Positions 8,724 to 16,826 of a stretch of 64,000 nucleotides of DNA are shown here, one piece after another. Position 1 is the first letter of the stretch. The number at the start of each line of letters is the position of its first letter. The DNA is from Microbacterium sp. EYE_78 (GTDB lineage: Bacteria > Actinomycetota > Actinomycetes > Actinomycetales > Microbacteriaceae), in NCBI RefSeq assembly GCF_023149035.1, contig NZ_JAHXMY010000002.1:310001-374000 (forward strand), given 5' to 3'. The position numbers were made by a program, and so were the translations under genes. The notes below the pieces were generated by a model. It did no database searches and was not told the DNA's origin. It saw only the letters and a list, made by a program, of their open reading frames with translations.

Positions 8724-10228
8724 CCCTCGCTCTTGGCCAGCTCGGCGACGTTCAGCCGCTCGTTGACGTTGACCGTCGGCATCCCGCTGACATCCGACCC
8801 GATCGCGAGCACGGACGCGCCGTTGTAGAGCCAGTCGGCGGCGTGGTCCTCGGAGACGATGCGGGCGGCCTGCGCGAGCAGGTCGGCGGCCTCCGCCTCG
8901 TCGGTCGATGCGACGGCCTGTGCGTACAGCTCCTGCACCTCGGGGTTGTCGTAGGTGAAGTAGTAGTCGGGGTTCGCCCAGTTCTCGAAGTCGCGCGCCT
9001 CGGTGTGGAGGACGAAGCTCAGTTCGTAATCCCGGTTGACGTAGACGTCGTTCAGCCAGGCGGGGAACTCGACGGGGTTCACCTGCAGCGTGATGCCGAC
9101 GTCGCGCAGGTTCGAGACGAGGATCTGCGGGACGGTCGTGCCGTATGCCGACGGGATCGTCAGCGTGAGAGTGAGGTCCTCGGCGTCGGCCTCGGCGAGC
9201 AGGGCTCGTGCGGCCTCGGGATCGAAGGGGGCGACGTCGGAGAGGTCCTCGTAGCCCGGGTCGAGGGAGGGGATCGGGCCGTACAGCGTCTGACCTGCGC
9301 CGAGGGCGTCGACGATCGACTGCGTGTCGATGGCCTGGCGGATGGCCTGGCGCACGCGGACGTCGGCCAGGGGGCCCTCGGTCTGGTTGATGGCGAGCGT
9401 CCCCTTGTCGGTGGAGTCGCCGACGGAGAGGGCGAAGTCGCCGTTCGCCTCGATCTGGTCCTTCAGGTTCGCGTCGAAGCCGGTGAGGACGTCGAACTCC
9501 CCGGCGAGGGCGCCGCTGAGCGCCGCCTGGTTGTCGGGGACGTAGGAGAAGACGACCTCGGCGGCGGCGGCCGGCTCGCCCCAGTAGTCGGCGTAGCGGT
9601 CGAAGACGATGCTGTCGCCCTGACGCCACTCGCCGAGCTCGAAGGGACCGGTGCCGTTGGCGTCGGTCTGACGGTCGATGTCGTCACCCTCCTTGAGGAT
9701 GAGCCCCGCGCGGCCGGTCAGGCTCCACAGGAGCGTGGAGTCCGGCGCGCTGAGGGTCAGCGTGATCGTCTGCCCCTTGGCGGAGATGTCCTCGACGTTC
9801 GCGAGCCGCGCGGAGTCGCGGAACTCGGCGGTGTCGCGCACCTGGGTGAGCGACCACACCACGTCCTCCGGCGTCAGCTCCTGGCCGTCGTGGAAGGTCA
9901 CGCCCTCGCGCAGGGTGAACGTGTACGTCAGACCGTCGGGCGACACCTCGTAGTCGCTCGCGAGCGCGGGCACGATGTCCTGGTCGGGCGTGCGGGCGAT
10001 GAGTCCCTGGTAGACGTTGTCGATCAGGATCTGGTCGAGCGCGGCACCGGCGGTGGTCCGCACGTCGAGGTTGCTCGGCTCGAGGACCAGACGGACGGCG
10101 ACGGATGCGTCGGGGTCGGGGGTGCCGGCGGACTGCGAGGGCCCGGGCTGGGTGCCCGTGCAGCCGGCGAGCAGGAGTGCGCCGGCGGCGAGGAGGGCCG
10201 TTGCGGCCAGGGCGGAGCGGCGGAACAT
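8720..10228 (-). CDS. peptide-type ABC importer, substrate-binding lipoprotein
   Basis: A 502-residue extracytoplasmic solute-binding protein of family 5 (SBP_bac_5). A lipoprotein signal ends in LLAGC, with the lipidated Cys at residue 23, followed by a Pro/Ser/Gly-rich linker. The body carries family 5 features such as YTFTLREGVTFHDG and an R-QAI helix. It delivers ligand (peptide, or possibly nickel or an opine; not decided by sequence) to the permeases. The start ATG at 10228 has a Shine-Dalgarno-like AAAGGA upstream. It is the first gene of the five-gene operon, with a TAGGCT -10 at 10303-10308. Confidence 0.93.
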   Translation of the reverse strand: MFRRSALAATALLAAGALLLAGCTGTQPGPSQSAGTPDPDASVAVRLVLEPSNLDVRTTAGAALDQILIDNVYQGLIARTPDQDIVPALASDYEVSPDGLTYTFTLREGVTFHDGQELTPEDVVWSLTQVRDTAEFRDSARLANVEDISAKGQTITLTLSAPDSTLLWSLTGRAGLILKEGDDIDRQTDANGTGPFELGEWRQGDSIVFDRYADYWGEPAAAAEVVFSYVPDNQAALSGALAGEFDVLTGFDANLKDQIEANGDFALSVGDSTDKGTLAINQTEGPLADVRVRQAIRQAIDTQSIVDALGAGQTLYGPIPSLDPGYEDLSDVAPFDPEAARALLAEADAEDLTLTLTIPSAYGTTVPQILVSNLRDVGITLQVNPVEFPAWLNDVYVNRDYELSFVLHTEARDFENWANPDYYFTYDNPEVQELYAQAVASTDEAEAADLLAQAARIVSEDHAADWLYNGASVLAIGSDVSGMPTVNVNERLNVAELAKSEG

Positions 10229-10302
10229 GTGGGGGGATCCTTTCGCAGGGAGCGCGGGCGTCGTCGCTGCCGACGCGGCCGCGGTGCTCGGGTGCGCGTT
10301 AC

Positions 10303-10308
10303 AGCCTA
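10303..10308 (-). promoter_or_regulatory. -10 hexamer TAGGCT for the ABC importer operon
   Basis: TAGGCT on the minus strand, about 74 bases before the ATG at 10228, giving a roughly 65-70 base leader with its own ribosome-binding site. No convincing -35. Confidence 0.45.
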
Positions 10309-10346
10309 GAGTCCCGGACGGCCCAGGGTTCGCGGCGCCGCGCTCG

Positions 10347-11288
10347 TCACAGGCCGTCACGCGCGTCGCGGACGACGTCGGCGAGCTCGCGCGGCCGCTC
10401 CTCCTGCACGTTGTGGGCCGAATCCAGCGTGATGATCCGGGCCTGCGGCATCCGCCGGGCGAACTCGTCGCGGTCGGCGTCGGTCAGGAATCCCCGGGCG
10501 CCGACGACGAGGGTGACGGGGGCGGTCACGGCCGCCAGGTGCTCCCACCCGGATGCCGACAGGATGCCTGCGCCGGCGCGCTGCTGTGCATCCACCGCCT
10601 CCGCGGCGCCCGGATCGGCCGCGAGTCGGTTCGCGAGGTGGGCGTAGTGGTGTTTCCACTCGACGCGTCCGTCCTCGCGGACCCGCGAGTTGAGGAACAC
10701 GCCCCGCGTCGCGGCCTCGCGGGTGCCGCCCAGGCCGAACGACAGCGCCCGCTCGACGAGGTCATCGCGGCTCGCCCAGTCCGTGGGCCCGGCGAAGAAC
10801 GCGCGGACGGACGCGGCGGCGCCGTTCGGGTCGATGCCGGGGGAGATGTCGACGAGGACGAGGGCCGACACGAGTTCCGGATGCCTCGCCGCGAGCGCGG
10901 CCGCGGTCAGGCCGCCGAGCGAGTGCCCCACGACGAGCTGCGGCCGGTCGGTCCATGCCGCGAGCGCCGGGGCGATGTCGTCGGCGAGGGTCGCGCCGGT
11001 GTAGGTCGCATCCTCCCGCCACGACGAGTCGCCGTGTCCCGGCAGGTCGAGGACCAGCGCCGGGACGCCGAGGGCGAGGACGGTCGTGTCCCAGGTGTGC
11101 GCATTGAGGCCCGCGCCGTGCAGGAACGTCACGCCGGGTGCGTCGCCGTACTGGAGCGCGCTCACGGTTCTGCCGTCGGCGAGCCGGTGCGAGACACGCC
11201 GCGCCGCCGGCACGGGCACGCCGAGGGCCTCGGCCTGCGAGGGGAGGAAGGAGAATTCGTCCATGGCGGCGTCGCTCACGCAGACCAT
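10347..11288 (-). CDS. alpha/beta-fold hydrolase
   Basis: A soluble alpha/beta hydrolase of about 313 residues. The oxyanion-hole motif is in FLHGAGLNAHTW, the nucleophile elbow is GHSLGG with Ser in the middle, and the late Asp and His are in VVGARGFLTDADRDEFA and ITLDSAHNVQEE. The substrate is not recognisable; the fold covers esterases, haloperoxidase-like enzymes and C-C hydrolases. The start is uncertain: ATG at 11288 (MVCVSD...) or ATG at 11264 (MDEFSF...), neither with a good Shine-Dalgarno. It is divergent from the AhpD-like gene. Confidence 0.85.
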   Translation of the reverse strand: MVCVSDAAMDEFSFLPSQAEALGVPVPAARRVSHRLADGRTVSALQYGDAPGVTFLHGAGLNAHTWDTTVLALGVPALVLDLPGHGDSSWREDATYTGATLADDIAPALAAWTDRPQLVVGHSLGGLTAAALAARHPELVSALVLVDISPGIDPNGAAASVRAFFAGPTDWASRDDLVERALSFGLGGTREAATRGVFLNSRVREDGRVEWKHHYAHLANRLAADPGAAEAVDAQQRAGAGILSASGWEHLAAVTAPVTLVVGARGFLTDADRDEFARRMPQARIITLDSAHNVQEERPRELADVVRDARDGL

Positions 11289-11336
11289 TCTGACGGATGC
11301 CGCGGCGTCGCCGGCCCCATCGCGGCGCCGGGCGGA

Positions 11337-11342
11337 TAGGGT
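11337..11342 (+). promoter_or_regulatory. -10 hexamer TAGGGT for the AhpD-like gene
   Basis: TAGGGT, 6 bases before the ATG at 11349; leaderless type. Confidence 0.5.
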
Positions 11343-11348
11343 GCGTTC

Positions 11349-11861
11349 ATGCGCGAACAGGCCTTGGAGAGCACCCAGCACCGCGTCCATCTGTCGCGTG
11401 CGGCCCGGCCCGCCTATGACGCGCTCGAGACCTTCTCCAAGACGGTGGCGGCCCTCGCCGTCGACGCCGGGATCGATGAGCGCCTCAAGGAGCTGAGCCT
11501 CATCCACGCCTCGCAGCTGAACGGCTGCGCGTACTGCGTCCGCCTCCACACCGACCGCGGGGTCAAGGCGGGCCTGACCGCCGACGATGTCGGCCAGATC
11601 GCCGTCTGGCGGGAGTCGTCGATCTTCACCGAGCGCGAGCGCGCCGCCCTCGAGCTCACCGAGGCCCACGTCTTCATCCACGAGGAAGGCGTCTCGGACG
11701 AGGTGTACGACCGCGTCGGCGGCATCCTCTCGGAGGAGGAGTACGTCGCCCTCAGCTGGCTCCTGGTGTCGATCAACGCCTTCAACCGCGTCGCCATCGC
11801 GGGTCGGTACCCGGTCCTCCCGCGTCGCTCGGCCCCGAAGGCCGCCGCGGACGACGCGTGA
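11349..11861 (+). CDS. carboxymuconolactone decarboxylase family (AhpD-like) protein
   Basis: A 170-residue all-alpha protein with the AhpD-type redox site NGCAYCVRLH: Cys60 and Cys63 in CxxC, and His67 four residues after the second Cys. In AhpD this motif recycles peroxiredoxin using lipoyl-linked thiols; many family members are simply annotated as peroxidase-related. RERAALELTEA is a second family motif. The stop overlaps the GTG start of the following phosphatase gene (GTGA), so the two form an operon. The link to oxidative-stress defence is inferred from the family only. Confidence 0.88.
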   Translation: MREQALESTQHRVHLSRAARPAYDALETFSKTVAALAVDAGIDERLKELSLIHASQLNGCAYCVRLHTDRGVKAGLTADDVGQIAVWRESSIFTERERAALELTEAHVFIHEEGVSDEVYDRVGGILSEEEYVALSWLLVSINAFNRVAIAGRYPVLPRRSAPKAAADDA

Positions 11862-12571
11862 GCGCCCTCGACGTCCCGGGCGCCTTCAACTTCCGCGACG
11901 TCGGCGGCCTGCCCGCCCGCGGCGGCGAGACCCGCGCCGGTGTGCTGTTCCGCTCGGGGAACCTCGCGCACCTGACCGACGACGGTCGTGCGGCCGTGGC
12001 GGCCCTCGGCATCCGTCGTGTCGTCGACCTGCGCGATGACGGCGAACGCCGGTGGGAGCCCTCGCTCCTCGGGGATCTGCCGTTCGACGTCGTGCATCTG
12101 CCGATGTTCGCGGGGTCGGTGGCGTCGTTCTTCGACGACGACCTGTCGCTCGCGGACCTCTATCGGGCCATCGTCGACGGGTCGGCGTCGCGCCTGGTGG
12201 AGGTCGTGCGCGCCGTCGTCACCGCGCAGCCGGTGCTCGTGCACTGCACGGTCGGCAAGGACCGCACGGGGGTGAGCGTCGCACTCGCGCTCGCCGCTGC
12301 GGGCGTCGACGAGGACGCCGTCATCGCCGACTACGCGCGGACCGAGGCTCTGCTGCCGGTCGCCCGCAACGAACGGATCCTGGGGTTCCTGCGGGGGACT
12401 TATCCGCACGCGCGCCACCTCGAGGACCTCGCGACGAGGTCGCCGGCGTCGGCGATGCGGGGCGTGTTCGACGATCTCCGCGCCCGCTACGGCGGCCCGG
12501 TCGACTACCTGCGGGCGCACGGTCTCGGCGACGACGAGGTCGCAGCGCTCCGCCGCGTCCTCGTCGGCTGA
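11858..12571 (+). CDS. tyrosine-protein phosphatase (Y_phosphatase3 type)
   Basis: A 237-residue phosphatase of the bacterial PtpB/LpcA-like group. It begins with the diagnostic FNFRDVGGLPA and carries the P-loop HCTVGKDRTG (Cys130 nucleophile, Arg136 phosphate binding), with Lys and Asp in the P-loop as in the dual Tyr/phosphoinositide group. The start is GTG at 11858, overlapping the previous stop by four bases. No signal peptide or membrane segment is seen. The physiological substrate is unknown. Confidence 0.9.
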   Translation: MSALDVPGAFNFRDVGGLPARGGETRAGVLFRSGNLAHLTDDGRAAVAALGIRRVVDLRDDGERRWEPSLLGDLPFDVVHLPMFAGSVASFFDDDLSLADLYRAIVDGSASRLVEVVRAVVTAQPVLVHCTVGKDRTGVSVALALAAAGVDEDAVIADYARTEALLPVARNERILGFLRGTYPHARHLEDLATRSPASAMRGVFDDLRARYGGPVDYLRAHGLGDDEVAALRRVLVG

Positions 12572-12577
12572 GCACGG

Positions 12578-13024
12578 TCAGCGCCGCGGGACGTACCGCC
12601 CGTCCTCGAGGCCGGCCTCGATCTCGAACCGGTTCCGCAGCGGATCGCGACCCGCGGCGAGGTAGAGGAACGGCATGAGGGCGCCGTAGCGGCGCCACTG
12701 GTCGCGGTGGGTGGCCTCGTGCGCGAGCAGACGGTCGTCGATGCGCCCGGCGCCGGTCAGGAAGCATCCGCCGACGCACACGCCGCCGCGGCCGAAGGTG
12801 GCGTTCGGCATGCCGCGGAAGACCCACAGGCCGCCGCGCCGACTGACCCGTCCGGTCGACCACAGCAGGCCCCAGCAGAAGCCGAACGCGGTGAAGAAGG
12901 CGTACCCGGCATGGCTGAGGGGTGAGTCGAGGAGGATGCCGGGGATCCACCGGTCCCACCGCCGGCCGCGCTCGACGGCCCGTGCCGCCCGCTCCTCCCA
13001 CCCGGCCGGGGGGACGGGACTCAC
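12578..13024 (-). CDS. small protein with an HExxH motif, function unknown
   Basis: A 148-residue protein with a mid-protein hydrophobic stretch (AGYAFFTAFGFCWGLLW) and a glycine-rich segment with two Cys (GGVCVGGCFLTG). The segment LLAHEATHRDQWRRYG contains HEATH, the zinc-binding pattern of metallopeptidases, followed by residues that could place it on a helix. I do not recognise the family with confidence. The start is GTG at 13024 and overlaps the ureohydrolase stop (GTGA), so it is the second gene of that operon. Confidence 0.75.
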   Translation of the reverse strand: MSPVPPAGWEERAARAVERGRRWDRWIPGILLDSPLSHAGYAFFTAFGFCWGLLWSTGRVSRRGGLWVFRGMPNATFGRGGVCVGGCFLTGAGRIDDRLLAHEATHRDQWRRYGALMPFLYLAAGRDPLRNRFEIEAGLEDGRYVPRR

Positions 13025-13833
13025 GCGAGTGCCCCGACGATGCGGAGGATCGTGCCGAGGTCGTCGACCGCCGCGTCCGGGGACGACGGCGCGAATCCGG
13101 CCACGGATGCGCCCACCAGGGGCATCCGCTCCCGCAGCCGTGCCAGGGCCGCCGTGAGTGCGGCCGGCTCGAGCCCGAACGGCACCGGCTCGAGGACGCC
13201 GTCGATCGAGGCCGGGTCGAGCACATCGAGGTCGACGTGGACGTAGACGGCGTCGGCGCCGGTGGCGGCGACTGCGTCGGCGAGCGCCGCGGGGTCGACG
13301 AGGGCGTCGACGGTCAGGTGCGTGAGCGGCGACCCCGTGACGTGATCGACCTCGGCGTCGTCGAGGGTGCGGGCCCCCGCCAGGACGACGCGGTTCAGCG
13401 GAACGGGCGGATCGTCCACGAACGGTCCGGCGGTCGACACCGCCCGCAGCGCCATCCCCGCGAGCGCGCCCGAGGGCGACGAGTCGACGGTGTGCGAGTC
13501 GGCGTGCGCGTCGAACCACACGACCGCGAGCGACGGGTGCTGCGCGGCCGCGTGCCGGATGGCCGGGACGGCGACGGCGCAGTCGCCCCCGATCACGATC
13601 ACCCGATCGCGCTCGCCGTCGAGGGCGTCCGCGATGTCGTCGCGGACCCGACTGAGCGTGCTGAACCGTCGGATGCCGGTGCCCACCGCCTCACCGGCTT
13701 CGGCCGGGACACCGACGCGGGTGACCGCGGAGCGCGGCAGGTCCCCGGCGATCGCCTCCGCACCGTCGATCAGGCGCATCGCACGCGCGGACGGCGAGCC
13801 CTGCCACTGCGGGGCGACGATGAATCGGGTCAT
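13021..13833 (-). CDS. arginase/agmatinase-family (ureohydrolase fold) protein
   Basis: A 270-residue cytosolic protein of the arginase/agmatinase/formiminoglutamase fold. Metal-binding motifs are DAHAD (residues 108-112) and DLDVLDP (201-207). The usual GGDHS, whose His binds a manganese, reads GGDCA here with Cys85 in the His place. The family hydrolyses guanidino groups to urea or formamide; with the Cys substitution I cannot say which reaction, if any, it performs. A Shine-Dalgarno-like CCGGAGG precedes the ATG. It sits downstream of pspA but is separated from it by a strong hairpin. Confidence 0.85.
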   Translation of the reverse strand: MTRFIVAPQWQGSPSARAMRLIDGAEAIAGDLPRSAVTRVGVPAEAGEAVGTGIRRFSTLSRVRDDIADALDGERDRVIVIGGDCAVAVPAIRHAAAQHPSLAVVWFDAHADSHTVDSSPSGALAGMALRAVSTAGPFVDDPPVPLNRVVLAGARTLDDAEVDHVTGSPLTHLTVDALVDPAALADAVAATGADAVYVHVDLDVLDPASIDGVLEPVPFGLEPAALTAALARLRERMPLVGASVAGFAPSSPDAAVDDLGTILRIVGALA

Positions 13834-13848
13834 GGGGCACCTCCGGGA

Positions 13849-13890
13849 GCACGACGGCGCCGGACCCCAGGGCCCGGCGCCGTCTCGTGC
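13849..13890 (-). terminator. hairpin between pspA and the ureohydrolase gene
   Basis: A perfect 10-bp inverted repeat (13854-13863 with 13874-13883), extended by outer GCACG/CGTGC arms (13849-13853 with 13886-13890). It lies just downstream of the pspA stop. No T-run follows, as usual in GC-rich actinobacteria. A likely terminator or processing hairpin for the TPM-pspA operon. Confidence 0.55.
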
Positions 13891-13896
13891 GGTTGA

Positions 13897-14631
13897 TTAC
13901 TGCTCGATCGCGCCGGCGTTGCCGCCGGTCTTCAGCGCGGCCAGGCGCGCCTCGACCTCGGTCAGCTCGCCGATGTCCTCGAGCTGGTTGAACTGGGCGT
14001 CGATCGAGGATGCCGCGATCTCGGCCTTGCCGGCCGCGAGGGCCTCCTGGCGCCGGACCTTGTCCTCGAAGCGGCCGAGCTCGCTCGTCGGGTCGAGGAC
14101 GTCGATCGACTTGACGGCGTCGTGCACCTTGTTCTGCGCCTCGGCCGTCTTCGCCCGGGCGAGCAGCTCCGAACGCTTCGACCGCAGCTGGTCGAGCTTC
14201 TGCTTCATGCCGTTCAAGCCGTCCTTGAGCTTCTCGACGACCTCGGTCTGGGCGGCGATCGAGGGGGCGATGGCGCGGGCCTCGTTCTCCTCGCTGATCT
14301 GACGCTGCAGGGCGATCTTGGCGAGATTGTCGAACTTGTCGGCATCCGTGGTGTTGCCCGAGGTCCGCAGCTCGTCGGCCTTGCGGCTGGCGGCGATGGC
14401 CTTGTTGCCCCACTCGGCGGCGGCCTTCACGTCCTCATCGTGGTCGCGCTCGAGCAGACGCAGATTGCCGATCGTCTCGGCGATGGCCGTCTCGGCGTCC
14501 GCGATGTTGTTCGTGTAGTCGCGGACGAGCTGGTCGAGCATCTTCTGCGGGTCCTCGGCGGAGTCGAGGAGGGCGTTGATGTTCGCCTTCACCAGCGTCG
14601 AGATGCGTCCGAAGATGGACTGCTTTGCCAT
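13897..14631 (-). CDS. pspA: PspA/IM30 family protein
   Basis: A 244-residue coiled-coil protein of the PspA/IM30/Vipp1 family, which assembles on the inner face of the membrane and protects it under envelope stress. It starts with the family's amphipathic N-terminal helix (SIFGRISTLVKANINALLD), then the EDPQKMLDQLVRDY motif, followed by long heptad-rich helices rich in Ala, Glu, Lys and Arg. The ATG at 14631 has a purine-rich AAGGAAA Shine-Dalgarno. The gene lies 62 bases downstream of the TPM-domain gene on the same strand, so the two probably form an operon. Confidence 0.93.
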   Translation of the reverse strand: MAKQSIFGRISTLVKANINALLDSAEDPQKMLDQLVRDYTNNIADAETAIAETIGNLRLLERDHDEDVKAAAEWGNKAIAASRKADELRTSGNTTDADKFDNLAKIALQRQISEENEARAIAPSIAAQTEVVEKLKDGLNGMKQKLDQLRSKRSELLARAKTAEAQNKVHDAVKSIDVLDPTSELGRFEDKVRRQEALAAGKAEIAASSIDAQFNQLEDIGELTEVEARLAALKTGGNAGAIEQ

Positions 14632-14693
14632 CGTGTTTCCTTTCCTAGCGGGAGGTCGTGGGGTCTGGTTCTGCGGGGCACGTCGTCGGAAGA

Positions 14694-16673
14694 TCAGAAT
14701 CGACCGCCCCCTCGTCGGGATCGGGAGCCGCTGCTGCGGCCGCCGGAGGAGCGGCCGCGGGACGGCCCGCCGAAGCCGCCACCGCCGCCGAACCCTCCGC
14801 CGCCGAATCCGCCGCTCCGTCGGCTGGAGCCGCCGAAGCCGCCCCCGCCGCCGTTCAGCAGCGATCCGAGGATGATGCCGCCCAGCATGCCGCCGAAGTC
14901 GCCTCCGCCGCCACCGGTTCCGCCGCCGGCGAACGACCCGACGTCGTTCTGCGCGTGCTGCGTCGCCTGACCGGCCAAAGCGCCGGCGCGCTGGGCGAGG
15001 GACAGTGCCCGCTCGGGGTCGGTGTCCTGCAGCTGGGTCGCCTGGACGAGCGTGGCGCCCGCTTCGGCCAGTCGCGTCCTTGCGGTCGCACCGACGGCGC
15101 CGCGGCGCGCGCTGATGAAGTCCTCGGCCGCGGACACCTGGGCCTTGGCCTGCAGGATCGTCTGTGCGAGCACCGACCGCGCCCGGTCGGCGCGCTGCTG
15201 CGCGTCGCGGACGGCGCCGAGTGCCGCGTCGATCTCGGCGTTCGCGCCGTCGAGCAAGGCGACGGCGGCGAGCGGGTCGCGCGCTGCGCCGCTGAGCGTC
15301 TGACGCGCCGAGTCGACCTTCTGCCGGGTCGAGGCGACGACCGGCGCCAGGCGGCCCTCGGGATCGGGGGTCGCCGCAGCGGCGGCGAGGTCGGCGTCCA
15401 GGTCCGTCAGCAGTGCGGCGGCGGCGCGCTCCGCGGTGGCGAGGTCTGCGCCGAGGCGATCGATCGCCTCCTCGAGGACTGCCGCCTGGTCGACGGCCTG
15501 CTCGGCCGCGCGGATGCCGACAGCCGCCGCCGCGCCGTCGCCCGACTCGACCGCGGTCTGGGCCTCGGTCAGCCGCTCGTCGGCGAAGGCCAACCGGTCC
15601 CGCGCCTGTGCGGGGTTGTCGGCGACCGTGGCCAGGGCGCCGGCGGCGTAGTCCCCGCGGAGCTCGTCGAGCCGGGTCGATGCGGCGTCGAGGCTCGCTG
15701 CGACCTCGGCGCGGCGAGCCTGGACGCGCCCGAGTGCCTCGGGTGCGTTCTTCGCGAGGCTGCGGAGGGCGTCGAACGCGTCGGCCTTCTCGTCGAGTGC
15801 CGCGTCCGCGTTCCGGCAGAGCTCGATGATCTCGGTGTACCAGGCGCGTCGCTGCTCAGGGGTGTCGGGCGTCTCGTCGTCCATCTGCTGCTGCAGCGCG
15901 AACGCGCGCTCGAGCGCGGTTCGCGCAGCGGCGATGGCCTGCTCGAACTCGACGGTCGCGGCGTCGCCGAACTCCGCCTTGGCGAAACCGAGCTCCTGCG
16001 CGCTCGCGGTGACCGCGTCGTCGGTCTGCACGAGGGCGGTCCCTGCCTGCCGTTCGAGGTCCTCGAGCGGCACCTGCGGTGCCGCGGAGGGCTGGGTGCC
16101 GCGCTGACGACGTCGTCGCAGCACCGCCCAGACGACGAGGGCAGCGATGGCCGCCACGACGAGGAGGACGACCCAGAGACCGCCCATCCCGCCACCCGAG
16201 CGTGCTTCCTGCAGTCCGTCGGCCGCGGCGACGCCCGCGCCCGTCCAGTCGCCCGCTTCCAGACGCGGCGCGACGGCGTCCTGCTCGATCTCCCCGATCC
16301 GGTCGTCCGCGATGGGTCCCGACGAGTCCGAGGAAAGGTAGAACGCGCGGCCCTCGGTGGCGATCGCGAGCAGGTACTGGTTCGGACCGAGGCTGTTGAG
16401 CTCCGCGGTGTCGTTCGCCCACTCGCGTGCCGACGCCGGGTCGGTGAACGCGTCGACGTAGACGACCCAGAGCCCCACCTCGGCCTCTTCGGCGAGGGTG
16501 TCCAGGCGAGCGTTCAGCTGCGCCTCCTCGTCGTCGGAGAGGACGCCTGCCTGATCGAGCACCTGGTCGGCGTCGAGGGTCACGGGCTCGGTCGCCGATG
16601 CCGCGGGCAATGCGATCGGTGCGAGCGCGACGGCGACCGCGGCCGCGAGTGCGGCTGGCACGCGGAATCGCAT
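14694..16673 (-). CDS. TPM-domain membrane protein with Gly-rich tail
   Basis: A 659-residue exported membrane protein. A signal peptide (residues 1-27, ending LPAASA) is followed by a TPM domain (~28-160; TPM domains occur in thylakoid phosphatase TLP18.3 and bacterial repeat proteins), a transmembrane helix (GLWVVLLVVAAIAALVVW, ~170-187), a basic segment, about 350 residues of Ala/Glu/Arg-rich predicted coiled coil, and a Gly/Ser/Arg-rich C-terminus. An ATG 29 codons further upstream is in frame, but the ATG at 16673 starts the signal peptide and has GGAGG before it. The pairing with pspA suggests an envelope-maintenance role. Confidence 0.88.
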   Translation of the reverse strand: MRFRVPAALAAAVAVALAPIALPAASATEPVTLDADQVLDQAGVLSDDEEAQLNARLDTLAEEAEVGLWVVYVDAFTDPASAREWANDTAELNSLGPNQYLLAIATEGRAFYLSSDSSGPIADDRIGEIEQDAVAPRLEAGDWTGAGVAAADGLQEARSGGGMGGLWVVLLVVAAIAALVVWAVLRRRRQRGTQPSAAPQVPLEDLERQAGTALVQTDDAVTASAQELGFAKAEFGDAATVEFEQAIAAARTALERAFALQQQMDDETPDTPEQRRAWYTEIIELCRNADAALDEKADAFDALRSLAKNAPEALGRVQARRAEVAASLDAASTRLDELRGDYAAGALATVADNPAQARDRLAFADERLTEAQTAVESGDGAAAAVGIRAAEQAVDQAAVLEEAIDRLGADLATAERAAAALLTDLDADLAAAAATPDPEGRLAPVVASTRQKVDSARQTLSGAARDPLAAVALLDGANAEIDAALGAVRDAQQRADRARSVLAQTILQAKAQVSAAEDFISARRGAVGATARTRLAEAGATLVQATQLQDTDPERALSLAQRAGALAGQATQHAQNDVGSFAGGGTGGGGGDFGGMLGGIILGSLLNGGGGGFGGSSRRSGGFGGGGFGGGGGFGGPSRGRSSGGRSSGSRSRRGGGRF

Positions 16674-16723
16674 CGTCCAGTCCTCCGGGGAGTCGCTCGG
16701 TGCGGTCGGAACCGCCTCTCGCG

Positions 16724-16729
16724 AGTCTA
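16724..16729 (-). promoter_or_regulatory. -10 hexamer TAGACT for the TPM-pspA operon
   Basis: TAGACT on the minus strand, 50 bases before the ATG at 16673. Confidence 0.45.
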
Positions 16730-16800
16730 TGCCGCGTTCCGCATGTCTCGATAGCGGCATCCGCGCGGTGCGCCTGTGCGTTCACCATGTGTTCGTGTCC

Positions 16801-16806
16801 TAGGCT
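16801..16806 (+). promoter_or_regulatory. -10 hexamer TAGGCT for the DUF3097 gene
   Basis: TAGGCT, 20 bases before the ATG at 16827. A short leader carries GGGAGG as ribosome-binding site. Confidence 0.5.
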
Positions 16807-16826
16807 CGCGCCTTCGGGAGGTGCCG

